The notes beneath the pieces are model-generated. The model worked only from the letters and a program-made list of their open reading frames with translations. It was not told the DNA's origin and did not search any database. Shown here in pieces: positions 12,101 through 24,400 of a stretch of 64,000 bases of DNA (position 1 is its first letter; the number at the start of each line of letters is the position of its first letter). Source of the stretch: Telmatactis stephensoni (lineage: Eukaryota > Cnidaria > Anthozoa > Actiniaria > Isophelliidae); assembly GCA_029948255.1 (NCBI GenBank), contig JALIZF010001881.1, forward strand, positions 496,001-560,000, given 5' to 3'. A program made the translations under genes and the position numbers.

Positions 12101-15100
12101 AGGTCAAAAATACCATTAAGAACTCATTGTTGATTAATTCCTTTGGACGTGGTTTATTCAAAGGATTTCTAAACTATCAAAAGGAATATTTATTTCCAAG
12201 ATTTGTCTATACATAATCAGGCAATATATGTTTTGATTAATTTTATAGGAAGAATTTTAGTACATTCATCGAAGGGGAATGGCTGTCTATTACTTATGAG
12301 TATTTGTACAATTCAAATGAAATGGTTCAATAGTATTTTTCATAGTCTTCATTGTTTACTAACAAATCTGAGGGCCAAGAGTCTACTAAATTTGGTTAAT
12401 CTTTAGTATAGTCACAATCTCTTGGGTATGATCTCCTGATCAAAAGTCTTATACCTGTGATGTAGCACTTTGTCCCAACTGGAATACGATCATCCTGTTT
12501 GGGCAAACATGCCAGACCAACAGCAGAATTCAGCACAGCAGGTCTGGAGAGCTTGATGAGGGCGATGTCGTACCCATACTCTTTGTCCGAAAAGACACGA
12601 CGATGAACTACCATCTTATCGATGCCAAATGTTTGAGTTGTCGATTCTTTCTTGGTCCAATCGTGAGCACCTAGTACGATGAGCATAAATGTTTTGCGGT
12701 GGCTGAATTTCTCGCAAACTGGCGGACCATTGGACGTCATGTCTCTATATCGCGCGCAGTGAAGAAAAGTCGTCATTCAAGTGTTATTTAGTCACCGAAA
12801 ATGAATTTTCTGGATATCCTGCATCACATGAAATGATATGGTGACGGCAACGAAGAAAATTGAAGAAGCGTGAAGAAAAGAACAGGCAAGAGCAAGAGCA
12901 AGAGCAAGAGCAAGAGCAAGAGCAAGAGCAAGAGCAAGAGCAAGAGCAAGAGCAAGAGCAAGAGCAAGAGCAAGAGCAAGAGCAAGAGCAAGAGCAAGAG
13001 CAATGAACAATGAACAATGAACAAGAAAGAAAAGAACAGGAATAACACCAACAAGAACAAGAAGAGAGCAAGAAGAAGAACAACAACAAAAATAACAACA
13101 ACAATTTCAAAAATAAACAATTAACGAGAAAAATTAAAGAAGAACATTAAGAAAGAGAGGAACTGAACAAGAACAAGAACAACAGGAGAGCAGAAGTCAA
13201 CAGCAAACTAACAAAACCCTAAAATAATCTATATCTATAGTGAGAAGAGAGCTCCTTATGAACAAATAGGAAGAAATAATAAAAACAAAATAACAATTGA
13301 AAATAAGTGATGGCAATAAGTAGTTCCCGAAAATATCCAACACTGAGGAAAATCTATGGAAGAAAATGGAAACTTTCAGTGAGTGAATTGAGGGGCATTA
13401 ATCGGTGAGGGAGACAGGAGTCCTAATTTCATTGTCCTGCTTGCCAGTGGTAGGGTATGGATGTTTTCTGGAACACCACAATAGTGTATATCAATAATGA
13501 TAAAATGATTATATAATGCTAATAACTACCTAGTATTACTCTAAATGGCGAGGGATCATCAGGGCTCATAAACAAGCAATGAGCAGCGGTCACCACCCAT
13601 TGACGACTTATCAACGTTCCTCCACAGTGTTGGCCAAACCCGCCTCCAGGACCTTTGCCAATCTTCTCTATTAAAACTTGCCATGGCCATGAGTGAGGTA
13701 CAGCCTCTGAGCCACTTACCACTCGCTTTACACGACGATATCCAGTTACTGAACGGCGACCACATCCTGCAGAGGAAATTTATTGTAGATCTTTTATGAA
13801 TATACATGAAAAAATGAAAATTAAAAAAGGCGCACGCTCGGTTAATGATCGACGTGTAATGGCGTCAGTAGCGCGCGCGCACTTCAATAAAAAAGTTTAT
13901 TCAATAACTGCTACAAATTCAAACATTTTTGCATTTCCTCAATGATAAGTGTCCTTTAATGGTTAAGTTAGTGCTGACAATAGCAGAATTTAGAAAAAAA
14001 TTGATTTTTTGAAACTGTTAATTCACATTGATTTTTCACTGCCTTTCTACGCTGTTACCGCGCTCTATTTTCTCGATCAGACGCGCCTGCCGCGAATAAA
14101 CGCCGGGTCTATAACGCTCACTTTTTAATTAACGCCACCAACGTTAGTTAGCATAAACAAACTAGTAGGTCAAACTCTGCCAGGCTTTTCAAAGGCTTTT
14201 TTACCAAAAATAGCATGTTGACTGCCGTTCAAACTTCATTAAAACACATAAAAATTCTCTACTTTTCTGTCATTTTCCCCTCATACTTGTAGTTAAACAG
14301 TTGAGTAAAGCATATGTTTTAGTGTTTTAATATCCATATTAGGAAGAAAAGGTTTTTTTTTCCAAGCTACAACTTTTCAAAATCTGGCAAACTTTGCCAA
14401 CGCTAGCTCACACCTCATTAAGTATTCAAGATGGCGACCTATACCATATAAGGAAGTCTGACGTGTCAAACAAATATAAACATTACAAGATCAAAAATAC
14501 AAATGAATAAATTCAAGATGGGGAAGTTGGATGCGCGCGATACCAAAACACTTCAGCATTTTAGCAGCATTTTAGTAGAAGAAGATAAAATAGTGAATTG
14601 TCTCGTAAGCCCATTTTAACCTCGATAAAGTGCATTTTAGTACATTTTCCAGAAATATTAAAAAAGTCACTTTCGCGCGGAAAAGTTCGATTTTGAATTG
14701 GACATTTTAGTGCTCAAATACGCACGAAAAACGTCATAGGAATTACCGTGCTCGCGTTGGAGGGATGTTTTCAAAATTACCATCAAATTTGGGGTAAAAT
14801 GGGCACTTTTCCGAGAAGGCACTGGGAGGAGTTTTACAAAAACCCCTATTTATTGCAGCAAAAATTGCACAAATGTTTCAAATTGTGTTTTTAAGCCCTT
14901 TTAGTCGTAATTTGAATGAAAATGCTGACAAAGTCGTTCTTCTCTGCTTTTTGAACCATGAGCGGTATAGACGTGCACGGTACAAAAAGGGAAATCACCT
15001 TAAACATCGATACATGTACTTTGCTGAAGTGCATTAATTTTTAACCCCAATAGCAGTAAACTAAAGTAGCTAAATAACTTTGATAAAAGATTTAAAATGT

Positions 15101-15257
15101 TTTTTCTTTGCAAATTGAAGACTTCATAACCTTAGCACGTACGCATTTAATTTCAAAAGTGCAACAACTACTACATACCAAAAGCCTTACGTATACCTTG
15201 CTTCGACAAAGCGATATGCAGAATACAAAGCAGAAGCAATAGTACGACTTTCGTCAT
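9117..15257 (-). CDS. Gene B: secreted chymotrypsin-like serine protease with C-terminal ShK domain
   Basis: Six minus-strand exons: 15257-15179, 13766-13530, 12670-12455, 11526-11320, 9778-9602, 9307-9117. They join in frame with GT-AG borders into 368 aa. Residues 1-20 form a signal peptide; the activation site is VKR|VVSG at about residue 41/42; His is in TAAHC (about 89), Asp in GYDIALIKL, Ser in GGDSGGP, and Ser at position 189 suggests chymotrypsin-like specificity. The last exon is a ShK domain with all six cysteines (LCADNH start, SCGYC end) and a short tail. Protease-ShK fusions are known in cnidarians; extracellular digestion or defence is a family-based inference. It is near-identical to gene A over the protease part, and SINE 9942-10212 lies in intron 4. 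A TATA box lies at 15264-15271. Confidence 0.9.
9942..10212 (-). mobile_element. tRNA-derived SINE in intron 4 of gene B
   Basis: The minus strand has a tRNA-like head (A box region at 10207-10196, B box GAGTTCGATCC at 10164-10154), a unique body and a 3' tail of two CCTTTTTTA repeats at about 9942-9962. Gene A lacks it at the aligned position (about 1175), so it inserted after the duplication or was lost from A. Confidence 0.7.
12893..13004. repeat. (AGAGCA)n hexanucleotide array in intron 2 of gene B
   Basis: About 18 perfect AGAGCA units. The Ser-Cys and Leu-Ala repeat ORFs read from it on the minus strand are not genes. Gene A has a GAA-type repeat at the corresponding intronic place. 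Confidence 0.95.
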
Positions 15258-15263
15258 CTTCTA

Positions 15264-15271
15264 AGCGTAAT
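15264..15271 (-). promoter_or_regulatory. TATA box of gene B
   Basis: TATAAGAA, 107-114 bp upstream of the start codon at 15257, in the same context (GTATAAGAAGC) as gene A. Confidence 0.6.
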
Positions 15272-16088
15272 CGTTTTTCCCAGATAAAGTTGTAATCTAG
15301 CTTGTTCAATTCTTATAACAGCAGGACTCAACGTTTAACTGGTGGAAATCCTACCAGCCTTGCTTCTTATACTGTTGGATATTGAAATACACACAAACGT
15401 AACGTCACTTTTTAGTACATTGTCAATGAAACTACTCAGTTAACAGCTTTGGAAAAAGATAAGTTTAAAGTGACATGGATTAATTAAATTAATTGTTACA
15501 AGGTAATACATACCCTAAAATTGTCGATTGTCGCCAGCTTGCAAACTAGACGACGAATAAATCGGCGAGAACAATTTATACAGATTCCCATATCAAGCTT
15601 CGCGAAAGAACACATTGGAATACTCCCAAAAGCCTCAATCGACACAATGAAGTGAGAGATGATATATGTCTGATACAGGTTAAAATGCATTTTAAGATTG
15701 TTGAGTTTCTAATCACAAATTGACTATTGCATTTGCATAGATTTTTGTGGAAGGGAGTAGTTTGAAGAAAATGAATTTAAAAATGGCAGCGTTTGATTTA
15801 ATCTTTGGATAAAGAACAGTAATCGTATCGCTTTTTTGCTTTCTGGGGTTTACTGGCTTTAAGGGCTAAAAACCGTGAACTAATTGCTAGTTTTCTCTAA
15901 TCACATATCGAAAAACATTTATTCCGTTTCAGAGCCCTAAATAATCTTAAAGTACTTTAACGTGAAAGACTATTCAAAACATTGCATGTTGATATATATA
16001 AATGCATATTTGAACTAAAGTACATCGATAGAAATGTATACACCTTATGCTTGTCAATAGCTGTGCAGGGGACTTCAATATTCTGAAT

Positions 16089-16159
16089 TCACCTGACAGG
16101 AATCGAACCCATGACCTTCCGGACACCAGTCAGATGCTCTGCCACTGAGATACAGGAAA
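16089..16159 (-). tRNA. tRNA-Thr(GGT)-like sequence, possibly a SINE head or pseudogene
   Basis: 71 nt fold by hand into a cloverleaf: acceptor stem TTTCCTG/CAGGTGA (6 of 7 pairs including one G-T), D stem 3 pairs, anticodon stem TCTGA/CCGGA (4 of 5), loop CTGGTGT with T33 and anticodon GGT, T stem ATGGG/CCTGT, T loop TTCGATT. The mismatches at acceptor position 3-70 and at the base of the anticodon loop make a functional tRNA doubtful. Confidence 0.4.
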
Positions 16160-17599
16160 TATGCATTTAATAAGATGGCAAATATTTGGATCAACTCATT
16201 AATTCCTTTTTTTAACCTCAAATTTATTTTTTCTCATGTGTGAACTTGACATATGGTATAAGGTATATGTAAAATTATTTTTTTCGATCACGCAAAAGTT
16301 GTGACAGCACTATTACGTTAATTATGGATTAAAAAATGTCAACTCAATCGAGAAAGTAATTTGTTTATATATTTAGTATATCACAGCGGTTTGCAAAAGT
16401 TCTCACCCTTCAAATATATCTCGGGTGTATTATTGGTAATTATTTATTACCTTAAAAGAACTTCAATACGTGCAGAAATATTAGCAAGGTTTTAAATTTT
16501 GTGAATTGGGCAATCGTCTTTCTTGCAAATTGCTTACTAGTTTTCTGTAAAGTTCCATGAGAAAAGCTCCGGAAATTACCTATTTACCTATAATGCATCC
16601 GATGTATATTAAGGGTACTCATAGATTTTGCAAAACGCTTTATTAGAAAACCACCAACTTTCGTGAGATGGACTAAAACAAAATACTAAACACTGCAGGG
16701 GATGCTGGAACTTCCGTAAGATGTTAAGCGGACCACGAGGGTATACAAACAAAATTGAAGCAATACTAATAGAAAATTAAGAAAATATTTCGTTATTTCA
16801 ATGACGATGTCTTCATTAGCAAGATATATAGAGACAGGTCAAAATCGTTTTTCGTGAATAGAGCTGCATTGGGTACAAGGATGATAGTCTAACAAGTAAC
16901 TGTCCGGCCATTTTGATTTCCATAAGCCTAGTTCCACAAAGCGTGCATGCGTAACGGACACCCGGACACATGATGCAACTTTTGTTATCAACTCTCCCAC
17001 AGCATTGAACAGTGTGTCCACAATTTCTCCAAAGTTACATGCAACAATGCAAGACACGCAGTCCAGCTGTCAGTTGCGCGCAATTGATGTTGCAGAAAGG
17101 TTGCATCGTTTGTTTGACAATTCTTGCAGCTTTTTAATTCCGCAACACAAAGTTGCACCGTGTGTGCACCCCTGCAAGAGTTGCGCGCCACATTTACCCG
17201 GTCTGTGGCAAATGTTCGCTCGGTTCTAGGTCCTCCCGGTCAATTTAAAAACAAAATGGCGGATTACACGTTTAGGATCGAGTTCTACTTCTGCAACTTT
17301 TTCTTTATTCAACGTTGCACGCAACATTTGAGCAAATTGTAGGTCTATCAGTTTAAATTTCTTCGGCAAAAATGTGTTTTTAATACGTGGTATAATTAAC
17401 TTTGTGAAAGCTACACCTTGTGAAAGTTGAGCAATTATATCATCACATTACATTTCTAGTGCTTAAATGAACGAACTTTTCAAGTAGTGGCGTTCGGGCA
17501 TGTTCTGTACATTTCATGTTCATTGGGCGGTCACTCCTTGAATTGAAACGTTTTGTTCAAAGTAATTGGAGTTCATTTGGATTTTTCCGTCTTGATTTT

Positions 17600-18325
17600 T
17601 GCCAAAAAGTATCACCAAATTTTGAGGTAATTCAACATAGACTTTGAACTGATGTTTGCACATTTTTAAAAGTAAGAACAATATGTTATCGTATTTCTCA
17701 AATGGTATCACCGCATTTGAATTAACTCAACATATACCGATGTTTGCACATTTTTTACTAACATAAAACCAGCATTCATTTTGGTCTTGGCTTGACGCTT
17801 GTTGCTCTGAACCGCGACGACGTTTTTTGAAATAAGTGTATATGTTAACGTCAAGTTAAGCAAGATGAATGAGCATGGTAATAACACAAGGCACTGAAGT
17901 AAAATTCGTCGTTTGCCAAATGTCAAAACAAACAAATATAAAACATGCAAACAAAGGAAAAATTGGGGGAAACGGACATCATAACAAGTCATTAAATAAT
18001 ACAACAGTTTTTGTGACGATTTAAAAAAATTCTAAGATTTCCAACTGAAAATGAAAATGCGGAGCTCTTAAATTATTTCTTTCTGATATTGAGCGGATAG
18101 AAATTGGAGACAGACGGAATGTTGCTTGTGGTCGGAAAGTCACCTAGCAATCGAGCATTTTGATTTCAGATTCCATGGCTACTTTTTTGTATAAAATTGA
18201 ATGTTGACTCCAAAAATATAAGAAATATGGAGTGTTCCTCGCTCGAGATAATCAACGTGGAATGGGTGCCTATATTTACGAGTTTTTGAGGCACTGAAAA
18301 GGCGCCACCAAAAGTAATAAGAACA
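17600..18325. other. Intergenic, no gene seen
   Basis: AT-rich stretch between the duplication and gene C. Short ORFs at 17520-18004 show no domain or codon support. Confidence 0.4.
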
Positions 18326-18330
18326 ATTTA

Positions 18331-18842
18331 CAATTCCCCTGAAAATAATAGTTCTACAAGGAAATAAATTGGTTCGTACAAACCAATAAAAAGCGTTCTA
18401 ATTTCATTGGGTAAATTCATGCAATAAGAACGACTTTTATTGCCTCGCACGAACCAATGATAATTCTTGTTTTAAATGATGTACCATATTGCCACGCGGT
18501 CGTCATTTTTCAATATGGCTCTGCTTCCTGGTGTCAGTTTTTTGCTTTTTTTACACCTTCAACGGCATAAAACCCTTAATTATTATTGCACGTGATCCTA
18601 CACTGTTTTGCACTTATTTAAAAATGCAACTAAATATCTCAAACATATCAAATTTGTAGAAAAACGTAATTACTCTAATCTATGAAAAAATTGATTTTTG
18701 AAGCAAATTTTGTTCGACTTGAGGAAACCTTCTGTTCGGAGTTATGCTACAAAGTCAAAACTAAACATACATTTTCGACATTAAATCACAAATGTTTATG
18801 TTATTAAATGTAGTTCTTGTAGAACTATTATTTTGGGAATTG
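18331..18842. mobile_element. 512-bp MITE with ~30-bp terminal inverted repeats
   Basis: Ends CAATTCCC...AATAATAGTTCTACAAG (left) and the complement CTTGTAGAACTATTATTTT...GGGAATTG (right), flanked by TA on both sides. No ORF. The TA duplication fits a Tc1/mariner-type non-autonomous element. Confidence 0.7.
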
Positions 18843-19789
18843 TACGAGCCGTAGCTGTAGTTTCTTTTGCTTTTCGAGTGCTCTATATCTTCCAGAGTGT
18901 TTATATCAGAGTACAGAGACATAAGTGATCGCTTTTTTATTCCTTATTTTCATAGTTTTTGAGCAAGTCATTTCTCTGCCCGCTGATATGAATACGAACC
19001 CCAGCTAATCAGTGCGCGCGTCTTATCTCAAATATTTTATAAATTTCATTCATTCATTTTCTTAAAAACCCCGAAAGAATATATTTATAGAAAGAGATGG
19101 CATGGGATTAACTCATAAAAGAAGTTAACACAATCATTTAACATTTGCAATGACTTTACTCGGTTTAGCAACCAATACAAACCACTGAATCACTTTTAAC
19201 AAACAAAAGATGAATCATACGCGAATTATATATGTCTTTATGCTGTCAATCCTTGCCAAACCTTTAACAACAAAATAAATAAAAATTAATATAGATGAAA
19301 AATAAAAAGATGATGGGTATCAAAAATCAAGAGAATTTGAAGATCAGCTGGTATCAGGGATTAATACCTTATTAATTCTTTTGGGATCAAGGATCAAGCA
19401 GAAAGGAAGGAAGGAAGGAATGAACGAACAAACGGAGGGATTGAAGAATGAGAGGAACGAACGAACGAAGGGAAGAATCGCAAAACAATTATATTATATA
19501 ATAATTATAATTATATATATAATTATAATTATATATATAATTATATGGATGATACCAGGTGTTAGTCGCACGCCATTAAGAACCCTTTGATGGTAAACCT
19601 TCGTAATTTTATCACAAGAAAAGACACCAGAACTGCAAAAAGCTTCAAATATACTATAGAAAAGGATTTCAAATTCGGTGGGATTGCAACATATTACTAA
19701 TAAGGACCAATGTCATGGAAACGAGGCCACAAGGGGGTCCTTCACCAGAAAAACAAGCGTGGCGACAATTTCGTTGCTGTCAAAGATGA

Positions 19790-19795
19790 TTTATT
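19790..19795 (-). other. Candidate poly(A) signal of gene C
   Basis: AATAAA on the minus strand, about 160 nt beyond the stop codon of gene C. Another AATAAA overlaps the stop codon itself (19954-19959). Confidence 0.35.
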
Positions 19796-19954
19796 TCTTG
19801 CATTTTAGAAAGATACTTATTTTCTATATGTATTATACGAGAAGCATTTAGACTCATAAAACTAGTTACCAGTTCTTTTGGAGATTTGGTGCAAGCCCGC
19901 CTTGTTAAAAACTGTGTATACAATGATCCTTACCTTTTTACATGGAACATTTGT

Positions 19955-21416
19955 TTATTCCTTACAATGTCCACATGTCTCTGGACAGTACTTGCGTAGA
20001 GTAGCTTTAAAATAGCTTTTGTTGCATAGTCCTTTACTGTGCCAGCTTGAACAATACCAGTGATTGTCTCGGCATCCTGGAAATCACAGGACAAAACTTG
20101 TATTTAAAGCTTTAAAAAGCTTAACCGAGAGAAGTTGAAACAAGTGTGCGAAGTCGCTAACCCAATAAGCTACTCATGCTACTTTGAAGTAGAGTCGTTT
20201 TCGTATGAGTGGGAAACTTACTGCGCCGTATCGTGACCGTGTCAGTGCCGTAATGTCTATAAAAACATTCGAAATTCATGCCGTAACCGTATCGTATCGT
20301 AACCGTACAGTGTTCCCACTCATACGAAAACGACTCTATACAAACGCATAAGTATTATTCATATCTAAGGGTGCCTCAAAAGCTCTCTCCCATGATTTTT
20401 CAAATAGTGGACACAACACAGAAGAAATCTTTAGATTTCAGGTAAGGTGATTCCATCGAAAAAGAAAAAAATGTAACAATTTCTTGGCTTTGCATAGCCT
20501 CTTCGGAGACGTTGCGCTTGCATGTGGGCTTCCTGTGTCAAAGAATAGAGACTGGGAACAAACTCTAGCCTCCAGTCTTCCCTCTTCCGGTTCGATCCCA
20601 CAGGAAACCCAATAAAGGAGTAAGGAACCCAATAAAGGCGTATGTTCATTTTTTCCAATAAAAACTTTTTTTATTCTTCGAGATTAGAAAACAATTGTGA
20701 GATAAAATTTACGTTCTCTTTTTTGGGGTATTTTGCAAAACGTCCCTCTTTAGCGGATACATTTGGTGTTTTTCCAAACGGAGACTTGGGCTAGTTTCTA
20801 CGAATAAAAGGCCTTTGCTTCTTTGTGTAGTTCAAAGCAGCCCTTTATCAATATTTTCTTCTTCTTTAGATTCATTTTAGGCCAGCTTTGTTGTTTGTTT
20901 TCAGTTACTCCAATACTTTCAAAAATTCCGTTTTCAGCCTTTCGTCCAAACAGCCGCCATCGAACGTGCGCGCACTCGTACTCGCAAGAGAATAGCTCGC
21001 AGTTAGTGTGAAATGAAATGAAATCACCTTACGAAAACGGGGGGTTCTGAGACAACCTGTGTACGCAAAATGTTGTCCTACATACTTGGGTACGGTCTCG
21101 GTGGTACCATCATACTAAAAAGTATCCAGTTCATGAAGTGTTCAATACGTGTGAACACAGAGTAAGCTTTGCGTCCATCACAGTTTGCATGGCCCCAGCT
21201 CACCAGACCACGTAAAATCCAACGACCTTGTTCTTCACAGACTAGGGGACCACCACTATCACCTGTATGGGATCAACGTAAAGTTAACGATTATAGAAGG
21301 CTTTGTTAAAACAAAAACAAAGAAGGAGAAGAAGAAGAAGAAGAAGAAGAAGAAGAAGAAGAAGAAGACGAACAACAACAACAACAACAGCAGCAGCAGC
21401 AACAACAACAAATTTT

Positions 21417-21451
<35 letters not shown>

Positions 21452-24400
21452 GAAAAGAAGAAAACGAAGGAAGACTAGAATAACGAGGAGGGAAGACAGA
21501 AGGGTGAAACGTATTTAAGGTTCTTACCGTAGCAGCCGCTGGTTTGTTTATTCTCGTAACCAGCACACAACATTGTCCATCTGTCAACTTTAGAAAAGGG
21601 ATTGTTCTTTGCTGCACATTTGTCGTAACTCACGATAGGAACTGCAGTTTGTTGCAAAATGTTGGAATGTTTGCTGCTACCAGATGTCTTTCCCCATCCT
21701 GTTGTGAATTTTGAACAGTAAAAAGATTTAAACTTTTCGATAAAATTAGACTTTTCTCAAAATTAGACTCCATCGTGTGGGACAAAACGATAGAAAAGTT
21801 TTCAGTACTCAAGGAATAGAAAAACTAATGTTTTATCCCCGAGACTGGGAATAGACTTTTTTACTGATATGGCTGCCAAGTTGAATTCTATTGTTCCAAA
21901 AGACATTATGGGATGCCCATGGGGAAATTGATATGTAATTGCCCCATGGGAATCCCATAATGTCTTTTAAGGACAATAGAACTCAACATGACCACCGTCC
22001 CGTATCAGTAAAACGGTCATCATATTGCAACGGAGCTTTACACTTCTAAAATATTGCTTGTTCCATTTCAAGTCATTTTATCCAATTTATCACTAAAGTA
22101 CAATATTCTCAAGGAAGGTCACGTGATCTGAAATGGGTAATTTCTATACTAAGTTAATGAGGTCGAACTGAGTGACGTCACGGCAGCCATCTTTGATGAA
22201 CATCAAAAGAAGATGCCTCATTAGAATCCGGTGTGTAGTGTGGCTACCGTTTCTTCATCTTTCGATTTTCAAGGGAATGATCGATTCTCAGCAATTGGTT
22301 TTACATTATTAGTATCAGGCCTTACTTACCTGTCATATAACACATTTTTCCTGGTTGAACGCTGCTTACAATGTTAGGTAGGCAAACAGGAGAAGCAGTC
22401 TTTCCAAACTTGACTTTTTTAGAGAGTTTGATGAGCGCGATGTCGTTTGCTCTGTTGTCTTCTGTCAAGAATTCTCGGTTAACGATAAGAGAATCCACTG
22501 AAATTTCCTCCTCGCCAGGGTCTGGTTTACTTAGATCATACTGACCTTTAAAACACCCATTGAACACTAATCAATTTAAATTTAATGACTCTTATAAACT
22601 ACACAGCAAACTATGTGAGATGCAGGTAAATCAAATCAGAAGCTACATGTAAACTTTAGTGTATACCTTTTCAGTTACAACTTCAAACTTATAAAATGCA
22701 GGTGTTCTGTATCTTATCCACTTCAGAAATGATATCGTTCGCATTTGTGATCAAATCAAGCCAGATTCTCCCAAACAAATTCTAGGTTCCTTAATGTAAG
22801 GCCAAATTTAAATAAGCAAGGAATCTTTATTTTGTTGGTATGGTCAGTTGGATCGATTCTATGAACTGTATGAAAACGTGCACCGACTTGATTTGGAATG
22901 ACATACTGGAAATATTCTTAGCTTCAGGAATGCAACTTACAAAAAACATTTTGCAACAAGACGCATAGCTGCGTGAACTCGGGCTTTCTATGTAGTAAAT
23001 CATGAGTTCTCTTTGTTAACATTGTCCCTTTAAATTCTCCATTCGTTTATTCTGCTGTGCTCTTTGACCTAAAAGCGCATTTATACAGGCTTAGCCTTTT
23101 TTTCTAGAAAGACCTATACCCTATACCTATATCTATACCCTATACCTATACCCTGGTTTATCGTCTCCTTCCGACGTTTATTTACTTGATAAGAGAGAAA
23201 CTCTCTAAAGAAAGCGAATAATAAACCCCTGGAGCCTAGGGTAAGAAAGACCCATCGGATTAAAAATTGATTTTTGTTTATAGTCACTACACGTGAAATG
23301 GTTTTTTCAAACTAACTTATTTGACTTCTGCAGTGTACTATCAATCTTAATCATGATATTTTGATTCATTTGCTTTATTAATAACAACAACTTTTGCAAT
23401 AATTTGAAGAGACAAATGAATGTGTTTTAAAGTTTATCTGTTTATCAGTTTATCTGAAGGGTCAGTGCTTGAGCGTCGGACCGGAAATCCGAATGTAGGC
23501 TCAAATCACGCTGAGGGGTCGAAATTTTTAAGATCTGAAATTTTTACACTCGCAGAAGCATTCACATCCAACGAACACATTTCCGAGTGACAATCCAATC
23601 ATTTACTTACAGAAGAATTGTTGGTAATTCTGCCTGCCTTGAAACAAACCAACTTTAATATAACTGATTTGCAATACTCACGGATTATTAGCAGAATTGA
23701 TTCACAGTTGGTGATCATTAAAGATGAAAACTACTGCTCTATGTTATAACTGCTCTATGTTTTAACTATAACTATTAGACTACGTTGAATTTAAGCACAA
23801 ACTTTCCTTTATTTTCTTGGTTTTTAGCTTTCAAATAGCAATACAATTTAGATGACTTGGGTATTTCAACGAATACGTTCGTAAACAAACTCAAAAATGT
23901 TCGCTCGTAATATAAATTGATCTCTCGTAAAGTTCGCGGACCGACCCGTTCCGAAAACGCTCGCCATCTTTTAGTGTGGGTCTACCGCGAACAGTGTGTG
24001 CTTTTGTAAATAGCTTGAGCGTACTAGAAATCATATTTACCCTTGAATCGCGAGACATCTTGCAGGTCGCCATGATGACCATGTGCTTTTGTCGCTTATT
24101 TAGGTATATACTTCATGGTTTTGAGTGCCGTATAGTTGCTCTGTACTTCTCAAGTAAAGAAGCGACTATATAGGACAATCATGAAGTATATACCTCTCGA
24201 CGCATGCGCCTTTCTATCTATACGCATGCGCTTTAGTTGCCAGACTGCGTTTTGCGTCGGAACGAGGAAAATAATAACAATAACGAAGCCCAATTTATAA
24301 CTCGGGCATTCCTACGGAAGCCCGAGTAATTATGTTCAGATATGGACGCTATGAAAATTCTCTGAGCTTCACATATAACTGAGTGCGACATTTATACTTT

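Larger units (their letters stand above)
9569..17590. repeat. Tandem duplication unit 2 (contains gene B)
   Basis: Partner of 413-8470. Intron lengths and upstream flank correspond, including the tRNA-like sequence (16089-16159 versus 7079-7148). The left border near 9569 lies inside intron 5, between the protease and ShK exons of gene B. Confidence 0.8.

Noticed and set aside
12784..13120. Ser-Cys and Leu-Ala repeat ORFs
   Set aside because: They come from the AGAGCA hexanucleotide array in an intron.
13559..13807. 82-aa ORF over exon 2 of gene B
   Set aside because: Alternative frame of a well-supported protease exon.
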